From: Coxiellaceae bacterium
Lineage (GTDB): Bacteria; Pseudomonadota; Gammaproteobacteria; Coxiellales; Coxiellaceae
Direction: 5' to 3'
Assembly (NCBI GenBank): GCA_011523685.1
Contig: WTGG01000001.1
Location: 1 to 64,000, forward strand
DNA: 64,000 nt
Position numbers and translations under genes: made by a program. Shown in pieces: positions 1 through 8,134 of this stretch (position 1 is the stretch's first letter; each line of letters starts with the position of its first letter). Below the pieces are notes generated by a model that searched no databases, had not been told where the DNA came from, and worked only from the letters and a program-made list of their open reading frames with translations.

Positions 1-210
1 AAGAAAAAAACTGCAGCTAAGAAAAAGAAAGCTACAACTAAAAAGAAAAAAACTGCAGCTAAGAAAAAGAAAGCTACAACTAAAAAGAAAAAAACTGCAG
101 CTAAGAAAAAGAAAGCTACAACTAAAAAGAAAAAAACTGCAGCTAAGAAAAAGAAAGCTACAACTAAAAAGAAAAAAACTGTAGCCAAGAAAAAGAAAGC
201 TACCACTAAA
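1..210 (+). repeat. Five tandem 42-bp in-frame repeats
   Basis: Five consecutive 42-bp units (1-42, 43-84, 85-126, 127-168, 169-210) encode the Lys/Ala/Thr tail. The first four are identical as far as I can read. The fifth has third-base and one first-position change (GTA GCC in place of GCA GCT, ACC in place of ACA), and a sixth partial unit at 211-228 leads into the C-terminus. The near identity points to recent unit expansion and a likely length-variable locus. The array may continue upstream of the window. Confidence 0.9.
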
Positions 211-264
211 AAGAAAAAAACCGTAGCTAAAAAACGTGGGCGCCCTGCAAAGGCTAAAAAATAG
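1..264 (+). CDS. Histone H1-like lysine-rich DNA-binding protein, 3' part only
   Basis: The frame is open from the first base to a TAG at 262-264, so the start lies upstream of the window. The visible 87 residues are almost only Lys, Ala and Thr, in a repeating 14-residue unit with runs of Lys separated by TAA and ATT. The protein ends in KKRGRPAKAKK, which contains an AT-hook-like RGRP core. Such tails are known from bacterial H1-like and HU-extension nucleoid proteins, which bind and compact DNA through charge. I infer the same role here. Whether the missing N-terminus is an HU fold or only more repeats cannot be seen. A hairpin terminator follows at once. Confidence 0.75.
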   Translation, partial: KKKTAAKKKKATTKKKKTAAKKKKATTKKKKTAAKKKKATTKKKKTAAKKKKATTKKKKTVAKKKKATTKKKKTVAKKRGRPAKAKK

Positions 265-282
265 TCCTGATTGCTCATTACT

Positions 283-317
283 AAAAACGCCATTGATCAG
301 TCAATGGCGTTTTTTTT
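283..317. terminator. Intrinsic terminator, likely bidirectional
   Basis: A 9-bp stem (288-296 CGCCATTGA with 301-309 TCAATGGCG) and a 4-base loop are followed by eight Ts on the plus strand. Five As precede it, so the minus strand also reads out into a short T run. It sits between the stop of the histone-like gene and the stop of convergent recO, and can serve both. Confidence 0.85.
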
Positions 318-329
318 ATCTACAACCAA

Positions 330-1013
330 TTAATAGAACATTTCTCGGCTCTTTAACGGCCTACCTCCTAAGTAAAAAGATAAAATATAACGCATAACTA
401 ACTTTGCCTCCGCTTGAGAAGAGATATCTGTTAATGAGCTATCCTTTATTTTCATCAATGTTGAGCCTTGAAATGCATTCCCGACATCAGAAGATGTCTC
501 ATAAAAACCTAGCTGGTGCTCATAACAATACACTTTATCAGACTGAATCATACCCCCTGTCTTTGCATCATGACAAAACGATACCCCATAGCCAACTTCT
601 TCTAATAATTGGACTTCAAAATATCGCAAGCCAGCAAAGCCCGGAACGTTATCAACTAAACTTTTAAGCACTAATTTATACGCATTGAACAAACAAGATA
701 AAGGCTCCTGACGATCTAACAAACGCAATAACAATTCATTGATATAAAAGCCACACATCAAGGCTCGCCCTGTCAAATGATAAGGAAGAGTATCTGATTC
801 AAGTCGAACAAGCGACTTCAACTCATTACGACCTGACCAAGCGATTAATAATGGCTTAAATAACTGCAGTTGACCTTGAAATCTAGATTTCAACCCTCTA
901 GCACTACGCGCAACAACTGTTACAAGGCCACTATGATAAGTAAAAAAGTCGACCAACAAACTCGTATCGCGATAAGGGCGTGTATGTAAAACAAAAGCCT
1001 GCTCAAGCTCCAT
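330..1013 (-). CDS. recO: DNA repair protein RecO
   Basis: RecO helps load RecA on SSB-coated DNA in the RecFOR recombinational repair pathway. The 227-residue product has the usual RecO length. It opens with an OB-fold type N-terminus (ELEQAFVLHTRPYRDTSLLVDFF) and continues into the helical middle (FYINELLLRLL) typical of the family. I chose the ATG at 1013, because the upstream alternative is a TTG two codons earlier; the RBS-like AAGGGG lies before it. It follows era by a 14-base gap in the conserved lepA-rnc-era-recO order. A pdxJ gene, often next, is not present here; the convergent histone-like gene takes its place. Confidence 0.9.
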   Translation of the reverse strand: MELEQAFVLHTRPYRDTSLLVDFFTYHSGLVTVVARSARGLKSRFQGQLQLFKPLLIAWSGRNELKSLVRLESDTLPYHLTGRALMCGFYINELLLRLLDRQEPLSCLFNAYKLVLKSLVDNVPGFAGLRYFEVQLLEEVGYGVSFCHDAKTGGMIQSDKVYCYEHQLGFYETSSDVGNAFQGSTLMKIKDSSLTDISSQAEAKLVMRYILSFYLGGRPLKSREMFY

Positions 1014-1027
1014 ACACAAGCCACCCC

Positions 1028-1924
1028 TTACTCTGTATAACCAAAGTCATTCAAAGCTTTTGCGTCATCTGCCCATCCTGACTTAATCTTTACCCATAAC
1101 TGTAAAAAAACCTTTTTACCAAAGTATCGCTCAAGATCCTCTCGAGCTGCCGTACCAACCTGCTTAATACGATCACCTTTATGACCAATCACAATCATCT
1201 TTTGACTCGATTTTTCAACCCAAATCACACATGCAACACGGAGAATATCATCCTCCTCCTCCATAACATCAACTGTAACAGCTAATGCATAGGGAAGCTC
1301 TTCGCCCAATTGTCGGGTTAATTTTTCTCGCACAAACTCCGTTATAAGAAAGCGATCACTGCGATCTGTCACTTGCTCTGCAGGATACAATAATCGGCCA
1401 GGTGATAATTGTTCAATCACTGCATTTTCAAAGACATCTGTTTGTGTAGCCTGTTTAGCTGACAAGGGAATGACTTGTTGAAACCTATACTGCTCTGAAA
1501 TCTTCTCTATGTAGGGCAAAAGTTCACTCTTATTTTTAACTAAATCAATCTTATTAACCACCAAAATCACAGGAACATTAACCTCTTCTAAGTAGGACAA
1601 TATGACCTCGTCTTGCTGCGTCCAATGCATTGCTTGAACCATAAATACAACCAGATCAACTTCCTGCAAAGTAGACTTTGCAACACGATTCATATAACGG
1701 TTTAATGCTTTTTTTTGTCCGGAATGCAGGCCAGGCGTATCTACATAAACCACCTGGTTACCCGCCTCAGTCTTAATTCCAATAATTCGCTGACGAGTTG
1801 TCTGAGGCTTTCTTGAAGTAATACTTAGCTTCTGGCCCAAGATGCGATTTTGTAACGTGGACTTTCCAACGTTTGGCCTTCCAATAATGGCAACAATACC
1901 AGACTTCTCAACTTCATGACTCAC
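1028..1924 (-). CDS. era: GTPase Era
   Basis: Essential Ras-like GTPase that binds 16S rRNA near its 3' end and couples 30S maturation to growth. The P-loop GRPNVGKST is at residues 15-23, followed by DTPG (G3) and NKID (G4). The C-terminal third has the KH-domain features VIGHKGDRIKQVGTAARE and the end LWVKIKSGWADD. Its 298 residues match the family. The start overlaps the end of rnc by 11 bases, so the two are probably translationally coupled. One small oddity is TLQNRILG after the P-loop, where most Era proteins have TLLN. Identification is secure. Confidence 0.96.
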   Translation of the reverse strand: MSHEVEKSGIVAIIGRPNVGKSTLQNRILGQKLSITSRKPQTTRQRIIGIKTEAGNQVVYVDTPGLHSGQKKALNRYMNRVAKSTLQEVDLVVFMVQAMHWTQQDEVILSYLEEVNVPVILVVNKIDLVKNKSELLPYIEKISEQYRFQQVIPLSAKQATQTDVFENAVIEQLSPGRLLYPAEQVTDRSDRFLITEFVREKLTRQLGEELPYALAVTVDVMEEEDDILRVACVIWVEKSSQKMIVIGHKGDRIKQVGTAAREDLERYFGKKVFLQLWVKIKSGWADDAKALNDFGYTE

Positions 1925-2585
1925 GTAACCACTCCCAAAATTGTTTTGCCGCCTCTTGCTCGGCTTTTCTTCGACTTAGTCCTGTTGCTTTTATAGAGCA
2001 ATCCAGCCCTTGAACGGTACAAACGACTGTAAATAACTGCTCATGTGCAGGTCCTGAGACATCACAAACATATTCAGGCAAGGGTTTTTGATGTGATTGA
2101 CACCATTCTTGAAGAACAGATTTAGCATCCTTCTTAGGTGCTAACGTTGAAACATCTTTCACATTAGCTTGATACCAAGACAATACTCGCTCACAACAAA
2201 TATCCATACCAGCATCTAAATACACCGCACCAATCACAGCTTCCATCGCATCAGCCAAAATAGAAGCCTTTCGCTCGGAACGAGTTTTCTCCTCCCCCGA
2301 CCCCATTTCTAAAAATCTATCTAATGATAACGCTATAGCCAATTCACTTAAGACTAAACCATTGACTAACATTGAGCGCAATCGACTCAGGTCACCTTCT
2401 CGCCGTGCGGGATACTGTTTATATAAGTCATGCGTAATAATAACACCTAGTACAGCATCACCTAAAAACTCTAGACGCTCATTATTATCTTCACCAACTG
2501 ATCGATGGCGAAGCGCCTTCTGTAACAATGAAACGTCTTGAAACTGATAACCCAATGTACGCTGACATTCCTGCAAAACACCCAT
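1914..2585 (-). CDS. rnc: Ribonuclease III
   Basis: Double-strand-specific endoribonuclease for rRNA and mRNA processing. The signature NERLEFLGDAVLG begins at residue 35 and carries acidic metal ligands. A second acidic helix (DAMEAVIGAVYLDAG) follows, then a C-terminal dsRNA-binding domain with the SRRKAEQEAAKQFWEWL helix. Length 223 residues is typical. It lies 12 bases after lepA and overlaps era. In most gammaproteobacteria lepB (signal peptidase I) sits between lepA and rnc; it is absent here. Confidence 0.96.
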   Translation of the reverse strand: MGVLQECQRTLGYQFQDVSLLQKALRHRSVGEDNNERLEFLGDAVLGVIITHDLYKQYPARREGDLSRLRSMLVNGLVLSELAIALSLDRFLEMGSGEEKTRSERKASILADAMEAVIGAVYLDAGMDICCERVLSWYQANVKDVSTLAPKKDAKSVLQEWCQSHQKPLPEYVCDVSGPAHEQLFTVVCTVQGLDCSIKATGLSRRKAEQEAAKQFWEWLRES

Positions 2586-2597
2586 TAAAATAACCTG

Positions 2598-4421
2598 CTA
2601 TTTATCAACTTTTAATACTGCCAAAAAAGCCTCTTGCGGAATAGAAACTTTACCCACTTGCTTCATTCGCTTTTTACCTTTTTTCTGCTTCTCTAATAAT
2701 TTTCTCTTACGCGAAATATCACCGCCATAACACTTTGCTGTAACATTTTTACGTAAAGCTTTCACTGTGGTACGTGCTATCACCTTCCCCCCCAACGCCG
2801 CTTGAATAGCAACATCAAACATTTGTCGGGGAATCAATTCTTTCAGTTTTTCAGCAATCTGGCGACCACGTGATGCGGATAGATCACGATGCACTATCAT
2901 TGCCAAGGCATCGACTTTCTCTCCATTAATAAGTATGTCTAATTTCACTAAATCTGCTGATTGAAAGCGAACAAAACTGTAATCTAATGAAGCATAACCA
3001 CGACTAACTGACTTTAGACGATCGAAAAAGTCCAAAATAACATCACTCATTGGAATCTCAAAGGTAACAGATACCTGACTTGTTAAATAATTTAAAGCTG
3101 TTTGCACACCACGTCGCTCAATACACAACGTCATGACACTGCCTAAATATTCTTGCGGCACCAATATCTTTGCCTCTACAATGGGCTCATTAATAGAATC
3201 AATAGCATTAGGCTCAGGTAATGAACTAGGGTTATCGACCATGAGCGTTTCACCAGTCTTCGTTTGAACCTGATAAACAACCGTCGGCGCAGTGGTTATT
3301 AAATCTAATTGATACTCACGCTCTAAACGCTCCTGGATAATCTCCATATGAAGCATACCTAAAAATCCAATCCGAAACCCAAAACCCAAAGCATCGGATG
3401 ATTCTGGCTCGTAGTATAACGCGGCATCATTTAGGGTTAATTTAGCTAAGGCCTCACGAAAGTTTTCAAAATCATCAGAGCTCACAGGAAAAACACCTGC
3501 AAACACCTGAGGTTTTACTTTTTGAAACCCTGGTAATGGCTCTGTTGCAGCGCCTTTTGCTAACGTTAACGTGTCACCAACGGGGGCACCAAATATATCT
3601 TTAATACCAGCAACAACAAAACCAACCTCACCCACACTCAACTGCCCTGTAGAATGTCTCTTAGGTGTAAAAATACCTACATCATCTACGACGTACTGCC
3701 CTTTGGTAGACATCACTTCAATTTTTTGGCCTTTTTTCAGCGAACCATGCTTAATTCGAACTAAAGAGACAACACCTAGATAACTATCAAACCATGAATC
3801 AATAATCAGAGCCTGCAAAGGCGCATCTAGCTGACCTACGGGTGGCGGAATAGTATTGACTAATTGCTGTAAGAGCTCAGGAACACCCTTACCTTCTTTA
3901 GCACTAATTGGAATTGCATGCATTGCATCAATACCAATCACATCTTCAATTTCCTGTATCACTTTATCAGGATCAGCTTGTGGCAAGTCGACTTTATTAA
4001 GGACAGGTAAAACTTCCAAACCATGATCAATTGCAGTATAGCAAGTAGCTACCGTTTGCGCTTCAACACCTTGCGCTGCATCCACTACCAATAAAGCCCC
4101 CTCACACGCAGCTAATGAACGCGAGACCTCATAAGCAAAATCAACATGCCCCGGCGTGTCAATAAAATTAAGCTGATAACGGACACCATCTTCAGCATCA
4201 AAATATAAAGTAACACTCTGCGCCTTGATAGTAATTCCACGCTCACGCTCGATATCCATAGAGTCGAGGACCTGCTGCTTCATTTCACGCTGATCTAAAC
4301 CACCACAGTATTGAATAAAGCGATCAGCCAAAGTGGATTTACCGTGATCAATATGAGCAATGATAGAAAAATTACGGATATGTGCTAATTCTTTACCTGT
4401 CGGGCTGCTTGATGAGGCCAT
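2598..4421 (-). CDS. lepA: Elongation factor 4 (LepA) GTPase
   Basis: Ribosome-binding translational GTPase related to EF-G that acts on stalled or misaligned ribosomes and in 30S assembly. Motifs in order: AHIDHGKST near residue 22, the effector-region [14 protein letters not shown] and NKVDLP. The LepA-specific C-terminal part includes [22 protein letters not shown]. The 607-residue length is close to the family norm. It leads the lepA-rnc-era-recO run. The upstream stretch to the broken lipoprotein gene (4422-4617) has no other gene and probably holds the promoter, though I see no clear -35/-10 pair. Confidence 0.97.
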   Translation of the reverse strand: MASSSSPTGKELAHIRNFSIIAHIDHGKSTLADRFIQYCGGLDQREMKQQVLDSMDIERERGITIKAQSVTLYFDAEDGVRYQLNFIDTPGHVDFAYEVSRSLAACEGALLVVDAAQGVEAQTVATCYTAIDHGLEVLPVLNKVDLPQADPDKVIQEIEDVIGIDAMHAIPISAKEGKGVPELLQQLVNTIPPPVGQLDAPLQALIIDSWFDSYLGVVSLVRIKHGSLKKGQKIEVMSTKGQYVVDDVGIFTPKRHSTGQLSVGEVGFVVAGIKDIFGAPVGDTLTLAKGAATEPLPGFQKVKPQVFAGVFPVSSDDFENFREALAKLTLNDAALYYEPESSDALGFGFRIGFLGMLHMEIIQERLEREYQLDLITTAPTVVYQVQTKTGETLMVDNPSSLPEPNAIDSINEPIVEAKILVPQEYLGSVMTLCIERRGVQTALNYLTSQVSVTFEIPMSDVILDFFDRLKSVSRGYASLDYSFVRFQSADLVKLDILINGEKVDALAMIVHRDLSASRGRQIAEKLKELIPRQMFDVAIQAALGGKVIARTTVKALRKNVTAKCYGGDISRKRKLLEKQKKGKKRMKQVGKVSIPQEAFLAVLKVDK

Positions 4422-4617
4422 AATAGTCTACTTATTGATAGAAACGACAGATAGTACCAAGGATCTACGATGAAGCAAAGCCGCTTAACTGGAAGTTGAA
4501 GACAGTATTTTTACAATCACTAAATTCGAAGAGCAAACAAATAGAGTACAAAAAGTAACCGGGCAAGGATTACTGTATCAAATCTAATTAAAAAGCCAAT
4601 CTGACTCAGATTAACCC

Positions 4618-4934
4618 TCAATCTTCATTATACAATGGACATAATATAGAATCCCCTTGACGAAACTGATGGTAGATACAACCATTATAGCTAGGCTGTT
4701 TTATCATTTTACCCACTTCTTGATTAATAGCATCGAGAGTTTTCTTCCTCGGGTAAATATAAGTAGCATATGGCAAGCCACGCGCACCTTGATGAGTTTC
4801 TTTGATATATAGAGCAGCATCTTTATCCTAGGGGCAATGCCATGTCCATATGAATGACAATCAGAATTTTGACTACACCCACTTAACAAAACAATTGGCA
4901 ATAATAGCCCACACTTCAGAAAACGACTTACCAT
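4618..4934 (-). pseudogene. Frameshifted small lipoprotein gene
   Basis: The first frame starts at the ATG at 4934 and encodes a clear lipoprotein signal (hydrophobic stretch, then LSGC lipobox) followed by SQNSDCHSYGHGIAP. Read on in this frame the product becomes unlike a protein tail. In another frame, beginning immediately after a TAG near 4826-4830, a sensible polar sequence runs for about 68 codons (starting DKDAALYIKETHQGARGL, ending CPLYNED) to a TGA at 4618. One missing base near 4828 would join the two into a lipoprotein of about 105 residues. I cannot tell a genuine mutation from a sequencing error. Family unknown. Confidence 0.6.
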
Positions 4935-5007
4935 AACTAAAATCTCTAAAAAACTTCACCCATAAACCAAGAGTAGCATGTTATCAATAAAATAGAAGTT
5001 TAATCGG

Positions 5008-6291
5008 TTAAATCGAACTCCTACACAAATCACTTTCATTTTGAGAAAACCACACAAAAACTAACTTATTTCTAACAGTCAATAAAGGAACACGCCCCCT
5101 TAACCAAGGAGGAATACGCTGTTGCTGAAAGTATTTTCTAAGAGACTGATGATGATCGCCTCGATGTAATTTTTCACCTCCTTGACGAAAATGCACTCTC
5201 ACTAACTCAGAAGGATAACGCTCTTTAATCCATAGAACAGCCTCTGATTGCGCGTATAGCGTCACCCCCAGTGGCTCAATAAACAAATCATCCTGCAAAT
5301 CCCAAATATAACTAGAAGTAGAATCAAAATCGCCAAGCTTTGGCATCACATAGAGCAAATCATCATAACGTCTTAACTCATAACCTTTCCAATGCAGACA
5401 TGGCATGGCGTCATTTTTTGCACAAATCACATCACTGACCATCACCTCTAACTGATGAGTATCTGGCAAAGGAGCACCCTGATCGACTAACCAAGCTCGC
5501 AATAAATGACTATGCTTCAATGTTGGCATAGACAAGAAACTTGATACACTCAGTTGATTGCCTTGCTTGATTAGCTGCAAGTCTTCACCAAGATAATAAT
5601 CTAATAACGAGCTGACTCCAGAACAATGATGAGCAGAACGAGCTATCGTTTGCAAAGATGCTGACCAACGTTCCTGTAGCTTGGGCAAAACCTGATATCG
5701 CATATAGTTACGATCAAACATGACATTATAATTCGATGAATCCTCCACCCAACCAAGCTGATTGACCTTTGCATAATTCTCAATATTGTCTCTTGAAACG
5801 CTTAATAATGGTCGCAAAATATCACATCCATTCAAGCGACTCTCAGCTGACATACCAGACAAACCCCTAACACCAGCTCCACGAACTAACTGCAATAACA
5901 CAGTTTCAACTTGATCCATTTCATGATGAGCGGTTACTAAACTTTCACCCGGCAAGCAATGATCTATTAATGCTTGGTAACGCACTTTACGAGCCGCTGC
6001 TTCTAGCCCTATTCCTAAGCCTAAATCAACATTCACCCTATAAGTTTCATAATCTACATTCCATAAAGAACAAATAGATAAACAGTGCTGTGACCAATCA
6101 TCCGCAGCAGGACTTAATTGATGATTAATGTGTATGGCACGTAAAGAAAAACCTGCACCTTGAGACTTTAAGGATTTCAATAAGTGCAATAACACGATTG
6201 AATCTACACCACCACTCAAAGCAATAACCAAGGCTTGCTGATGGCAAAATGATTTCCAATTCTCCTTAAAAGTCTCTAAAGTCAACATCAT
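5008..6291 (-). CDS. tilS: tRNA(Ile)-lysidine synthase
   Basis: Converts the wobble cytidine of the CAU-anticodon tRNA-Ile to lysidine with ATP and lysine, which switches it from Met to Ile decoding. The PP-loop SGGVDS lies at residues 26-31, and the downstream TAHHEMDQVETVLLQLVRGAGVRGLSGM and NYMRYQVLP blocks are diagnostic. A C-terminal TilS domain follows (FRQGGEKLHRGDHHQSLRKYF). 427 residues, normal. Its ATG overlaps the accA stop (TAATG), so it is probably translated from the accA message. No anomalies seen. Confidence 0.95.
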   Translation of the reverse strand: MMLTLETFKENWKSFCHQQALVIALSGGVDSIVLLHLLKSLKSQGAGFSLRAIHINHQLSPAADDWSQHCLSICSLWNVDYETYRVNVDLGLGIGLEAAARKVRYQALIDHCLPGESLVTAHHEMDQVETVLLQLVRGAGVRGLSGMSAESRLNGCDILRPLLSVSRDNIENYAKVNQLGWVEDSSNYNVMFDRNYMRYQVLPKLQERWSASLQTIARSAHHCSGVSSLLDYYLGEDLQLIKQGNQLSVSSFLSMPTLKHSHLLRAWLVDQGAPLPDTHQLEVMVSDVICAKNDAMPCLHWKGYELRRYDDLLYVMPKLGDFDSTSSYIWDLQDDLFIEPLGVTLYAQSEAVLWIKERYPSELVRVHFRQGGEKLHRGDHHQSLRKYFQQQRIPPWLRGRVPLLTVRNKLVFVWFSQNESDLCRSSI

Positions 6292-7250
6292 TACTGAGTC
6301 TGCTGTGAACCCACATTCAACCAGCGCTGATAACGTTCATCCAGTAAAGTATCCAAAGGTAACTGTTTTAATGACTCTAATGTATTTAGCAACTCATATT
6401 TAATGGTTTGCGACATACCATTAAGATCTCGATGCGCTCCACCTAAAGGTTCTTTCACCACCTCATCGACTAAATCTAACTCTTTTAATCGTGACGCGGT
6501 TAAATTCATAGCTTCAGAAGCCTCTGCAGCTTTAGCTGCATCCTTCCATATAATCGATGCACAACCCTCAGGGGAAATAACTGCATAGTAACTATACTGT
6601 AACATCAACAAACGATCACCCACACCCAAACCTAAAGCACCTCCCGAGCAACCCTCACCAATAACCATACAAATCACGGGTACTTTTAATCGAGACATTT
6701 CCATTAAATTACGAGCAATAGCTTCACTTTGATTACGTTCTTCAGCCTTAACACCAGGATAAGCCCCCGGCGTATCAATGAACGTAATCACAGGCAATGC
6801 AAAACGTTCAGCTAATTTCATTAAACGTAGCGCCTTATGAAAACTTTGAGGAGTTGGCATGCCAAAATTACGCTCCACTTTTTCTTTCGTGGCACGTCCT
6901 TTTTGGTGACCAATCACCATCACAGGATCACCTTCCAATCGAGCAATACCTCCTATAATTGAAGCACCTTGATCTGAATTCCGGTCGCCGTGCAATTCCA
7001 CCCAATCATCGAAGATGTGGTCAATATAATCTTTGGTATAAGGACGAAGAGGGTGACGTGCCAATGACACAATATTATGTGCTGTCAAATTAGAAAATAT
7101 GGATTCAGTAAGAGCCTTACTTTTCTCTTTCAGCTGAATAAGTTCTTTAGTCATACTAACACCCTGACCAGAGCTAATTCGCTTTAATTCCTCAATTTTC
7201 TGCTCTAATTCAGCGATAGGCTGTTCAAAATCTAAGTAATCAATATTCAT
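6291..7250 (-). CDS. accA: Acetyl-CoA carboxylase carboxyltransferase subunit alpha
   Basis: Alpha subunit of the carboxyltransferase that moves CO2 from carboxybiotin to acetyl-CoA, the first step of fatty acid synthesis. I take the ATG at 7250, because it gives the N-terminus [19 protein letters not shown] expected of the family; GGAG sits about nine bases upstream. The crotonase-like core shows [23 protein letters not shown] and [15 protein letters not shown]. 319 residues, as in other gammaproteobacteria. It overlaps tilS by one base. Partner accD is outside the window. Confidence 0.96.
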   Translation of the reverse strand: MNIDYLDFEQPIAELEQKIEELKRISSGQGVSMTKELIQLKEKSKALTESIFSNLTAHNIVSLARHPLRPYTKDYIDHIFDDWVELHGDRNSDQGASIIGGIARLEGDPVMVIGHQKGRATKEKVERNFGMPTPQSFHKALRLMKLAERFALPVITFIDTPGAYPGVKAEERNQSEAIARNLMEMSRLKVPVICMVIGEGCSGGALGLGVGDRLLMLQYSYYAVISPEGCASIIWKDAAKAAEASEAMNLTASRLKELDLVDEVVKEPLGGAHRDLNGMSQTIKYELLNTLESLKQLPLDTLLDERYQRWLNVGSQQTQ

Positions 7251-7410
7251 GGGGGGAATACTCCGGAAAATCAATATAACCTATTGATTTTTAGTTTATT
7301 AAAAAAATCATACTACCAAAGTCAATGACTCTAAGGGCTATCCATACCCCTAGACAAGCGTCACTAATATAGCAAATTCAATGGATAGTGCAATCGCCCT
7401 TACTCGATAA

Positions 7411-7725
7411 CTATGGCAAACAACTTAATTGCTGAATTAACTCAGGAGATATATTTTTCAATTGACGCGAACCTCTTGTGACCTTAGAAATGCTCGTTTT
7501 AAGTTGCTTGGCAATCTCTCTTTGTGATAGCTTCCCATCAAGCAACGCTTTAACCACATTGACTCGCAATGACAACGCTGACAACTCTTCTGGTGTAAAA
7601 AAACAATCAAATAAAGCGATCAAATCCGCCTCCATCTCTGCCTTAGACAGCATAGTAAAAAATCGTTTCAATCCAAGATGCTCTTGCTCATTCATGCCAA
7701 CTACCCTCCTCGAAATATCACTCAA
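7411..7725 (-). CDS. trpR: Trp operon repressor family protein
   Basis: A small all-helical protein with the TrpR helix-turn-helix: LSQREIAKQLKTSISKVTRGSRQLK aligns well with the E. coli TrpR DNA-reading head (MSQRELKNEL...ITRGSNSLK). TrpR binds tryptophan as co-repressor and shuts down trp genes. Length 104 residues is close to the E. coli 108. It overlaps the preceding ychJ gene by eight bases, so the two are likely cotranscribed. No trp biosynthesis gene is in the window, so its targets are unknown from here. A tryptophan import gene is possible. Confidence 0.85.
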   Translation of the reverse strand: MSDISRRVVGMNEQEHLGLKRFFTMLSKAEMEADLIALFDCFFTPEELSALSLRVNVVKALLDGKLSQREIAKQLKTSISKVTRGSRQLKNISPELIQQLSCLP

Positions 7726-8134
7726 CTCTCACTGACGAAACCTCAGCAGCCACATAAAACCATTCACCATTAATACACTCAAACCGACTCTTTTCCGTCA
7801 TAACGCACAATTGACCCTGCTCAATATAGCGCGCCTCAAATATAACTGTTCCCACTCGTGAAAAAGCATCAACAGAAGACACATCAATCACGCTTAATGA
7901 TTGCCAAATCACTGACTGAGCCCACCGCTTGGCTGATCGCGCACAAAAATCTCGTCGAGCATCGCCAGCAACGGTTCTATCTATGTAATCAATCTCTGAG
8001 CGAGTATACGCCGTATAACGTGAACGCATTAACATCTCTGGAGTACGTGCTCGCATCCCCCCTTCAATCATTCGCCCACAACACATTACATATTGACAGC
8101 CACTTCCACAGGGGCAACCCTCTTGGAACATCAT
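7718..8134 (-). CDS. ychJ: YchJ family SEC-C motif protein
   Basis: A 138-residue protein of the YchJ/UPF0225 family. It has an N-terminal zinc-binding SEC-C motif (CPCGSGCQYVMCC) followed by the family block RTPEMLMRSRYTAYTRSEIDYI. The start at 8134 overlaps the recJ stop as TAATG, which argues for translational coupling. A start four codons earlier inside recJ is possible but less likely. The biochemical role is unknown; SEC-C zinc modules usually mediate protein or nucleic-acid contacts. Confidence 0.85.
   Translation of the reverse strand: MMFQEGCPCGSGCQYVMCCGRMIEGGMRARTPEMLMRSRYTAYTRSEIDYIDRTVAGDARRDFCARSAKRWAQSVIWQSLSVIDVSSVDAFSRVGTVIFEARYIEQGQLCVMTEKSRFECINGEWFYVAAEVSSVRVE

Noticed and set aside
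1-210. Short regular repeats reminiscent of a CRISPR or satellite array
   Set aside because: Units are contiguous without spacers and stay in one open frame encoding Lys/Ala/Thr, so they are a coding repeat.
404-667. 87-codon frame on the plus strand inside recO
   Set aside because: It lies antisense to a well-supported gene and has no motif of its own; the same holds for the other open frames inside large genes.
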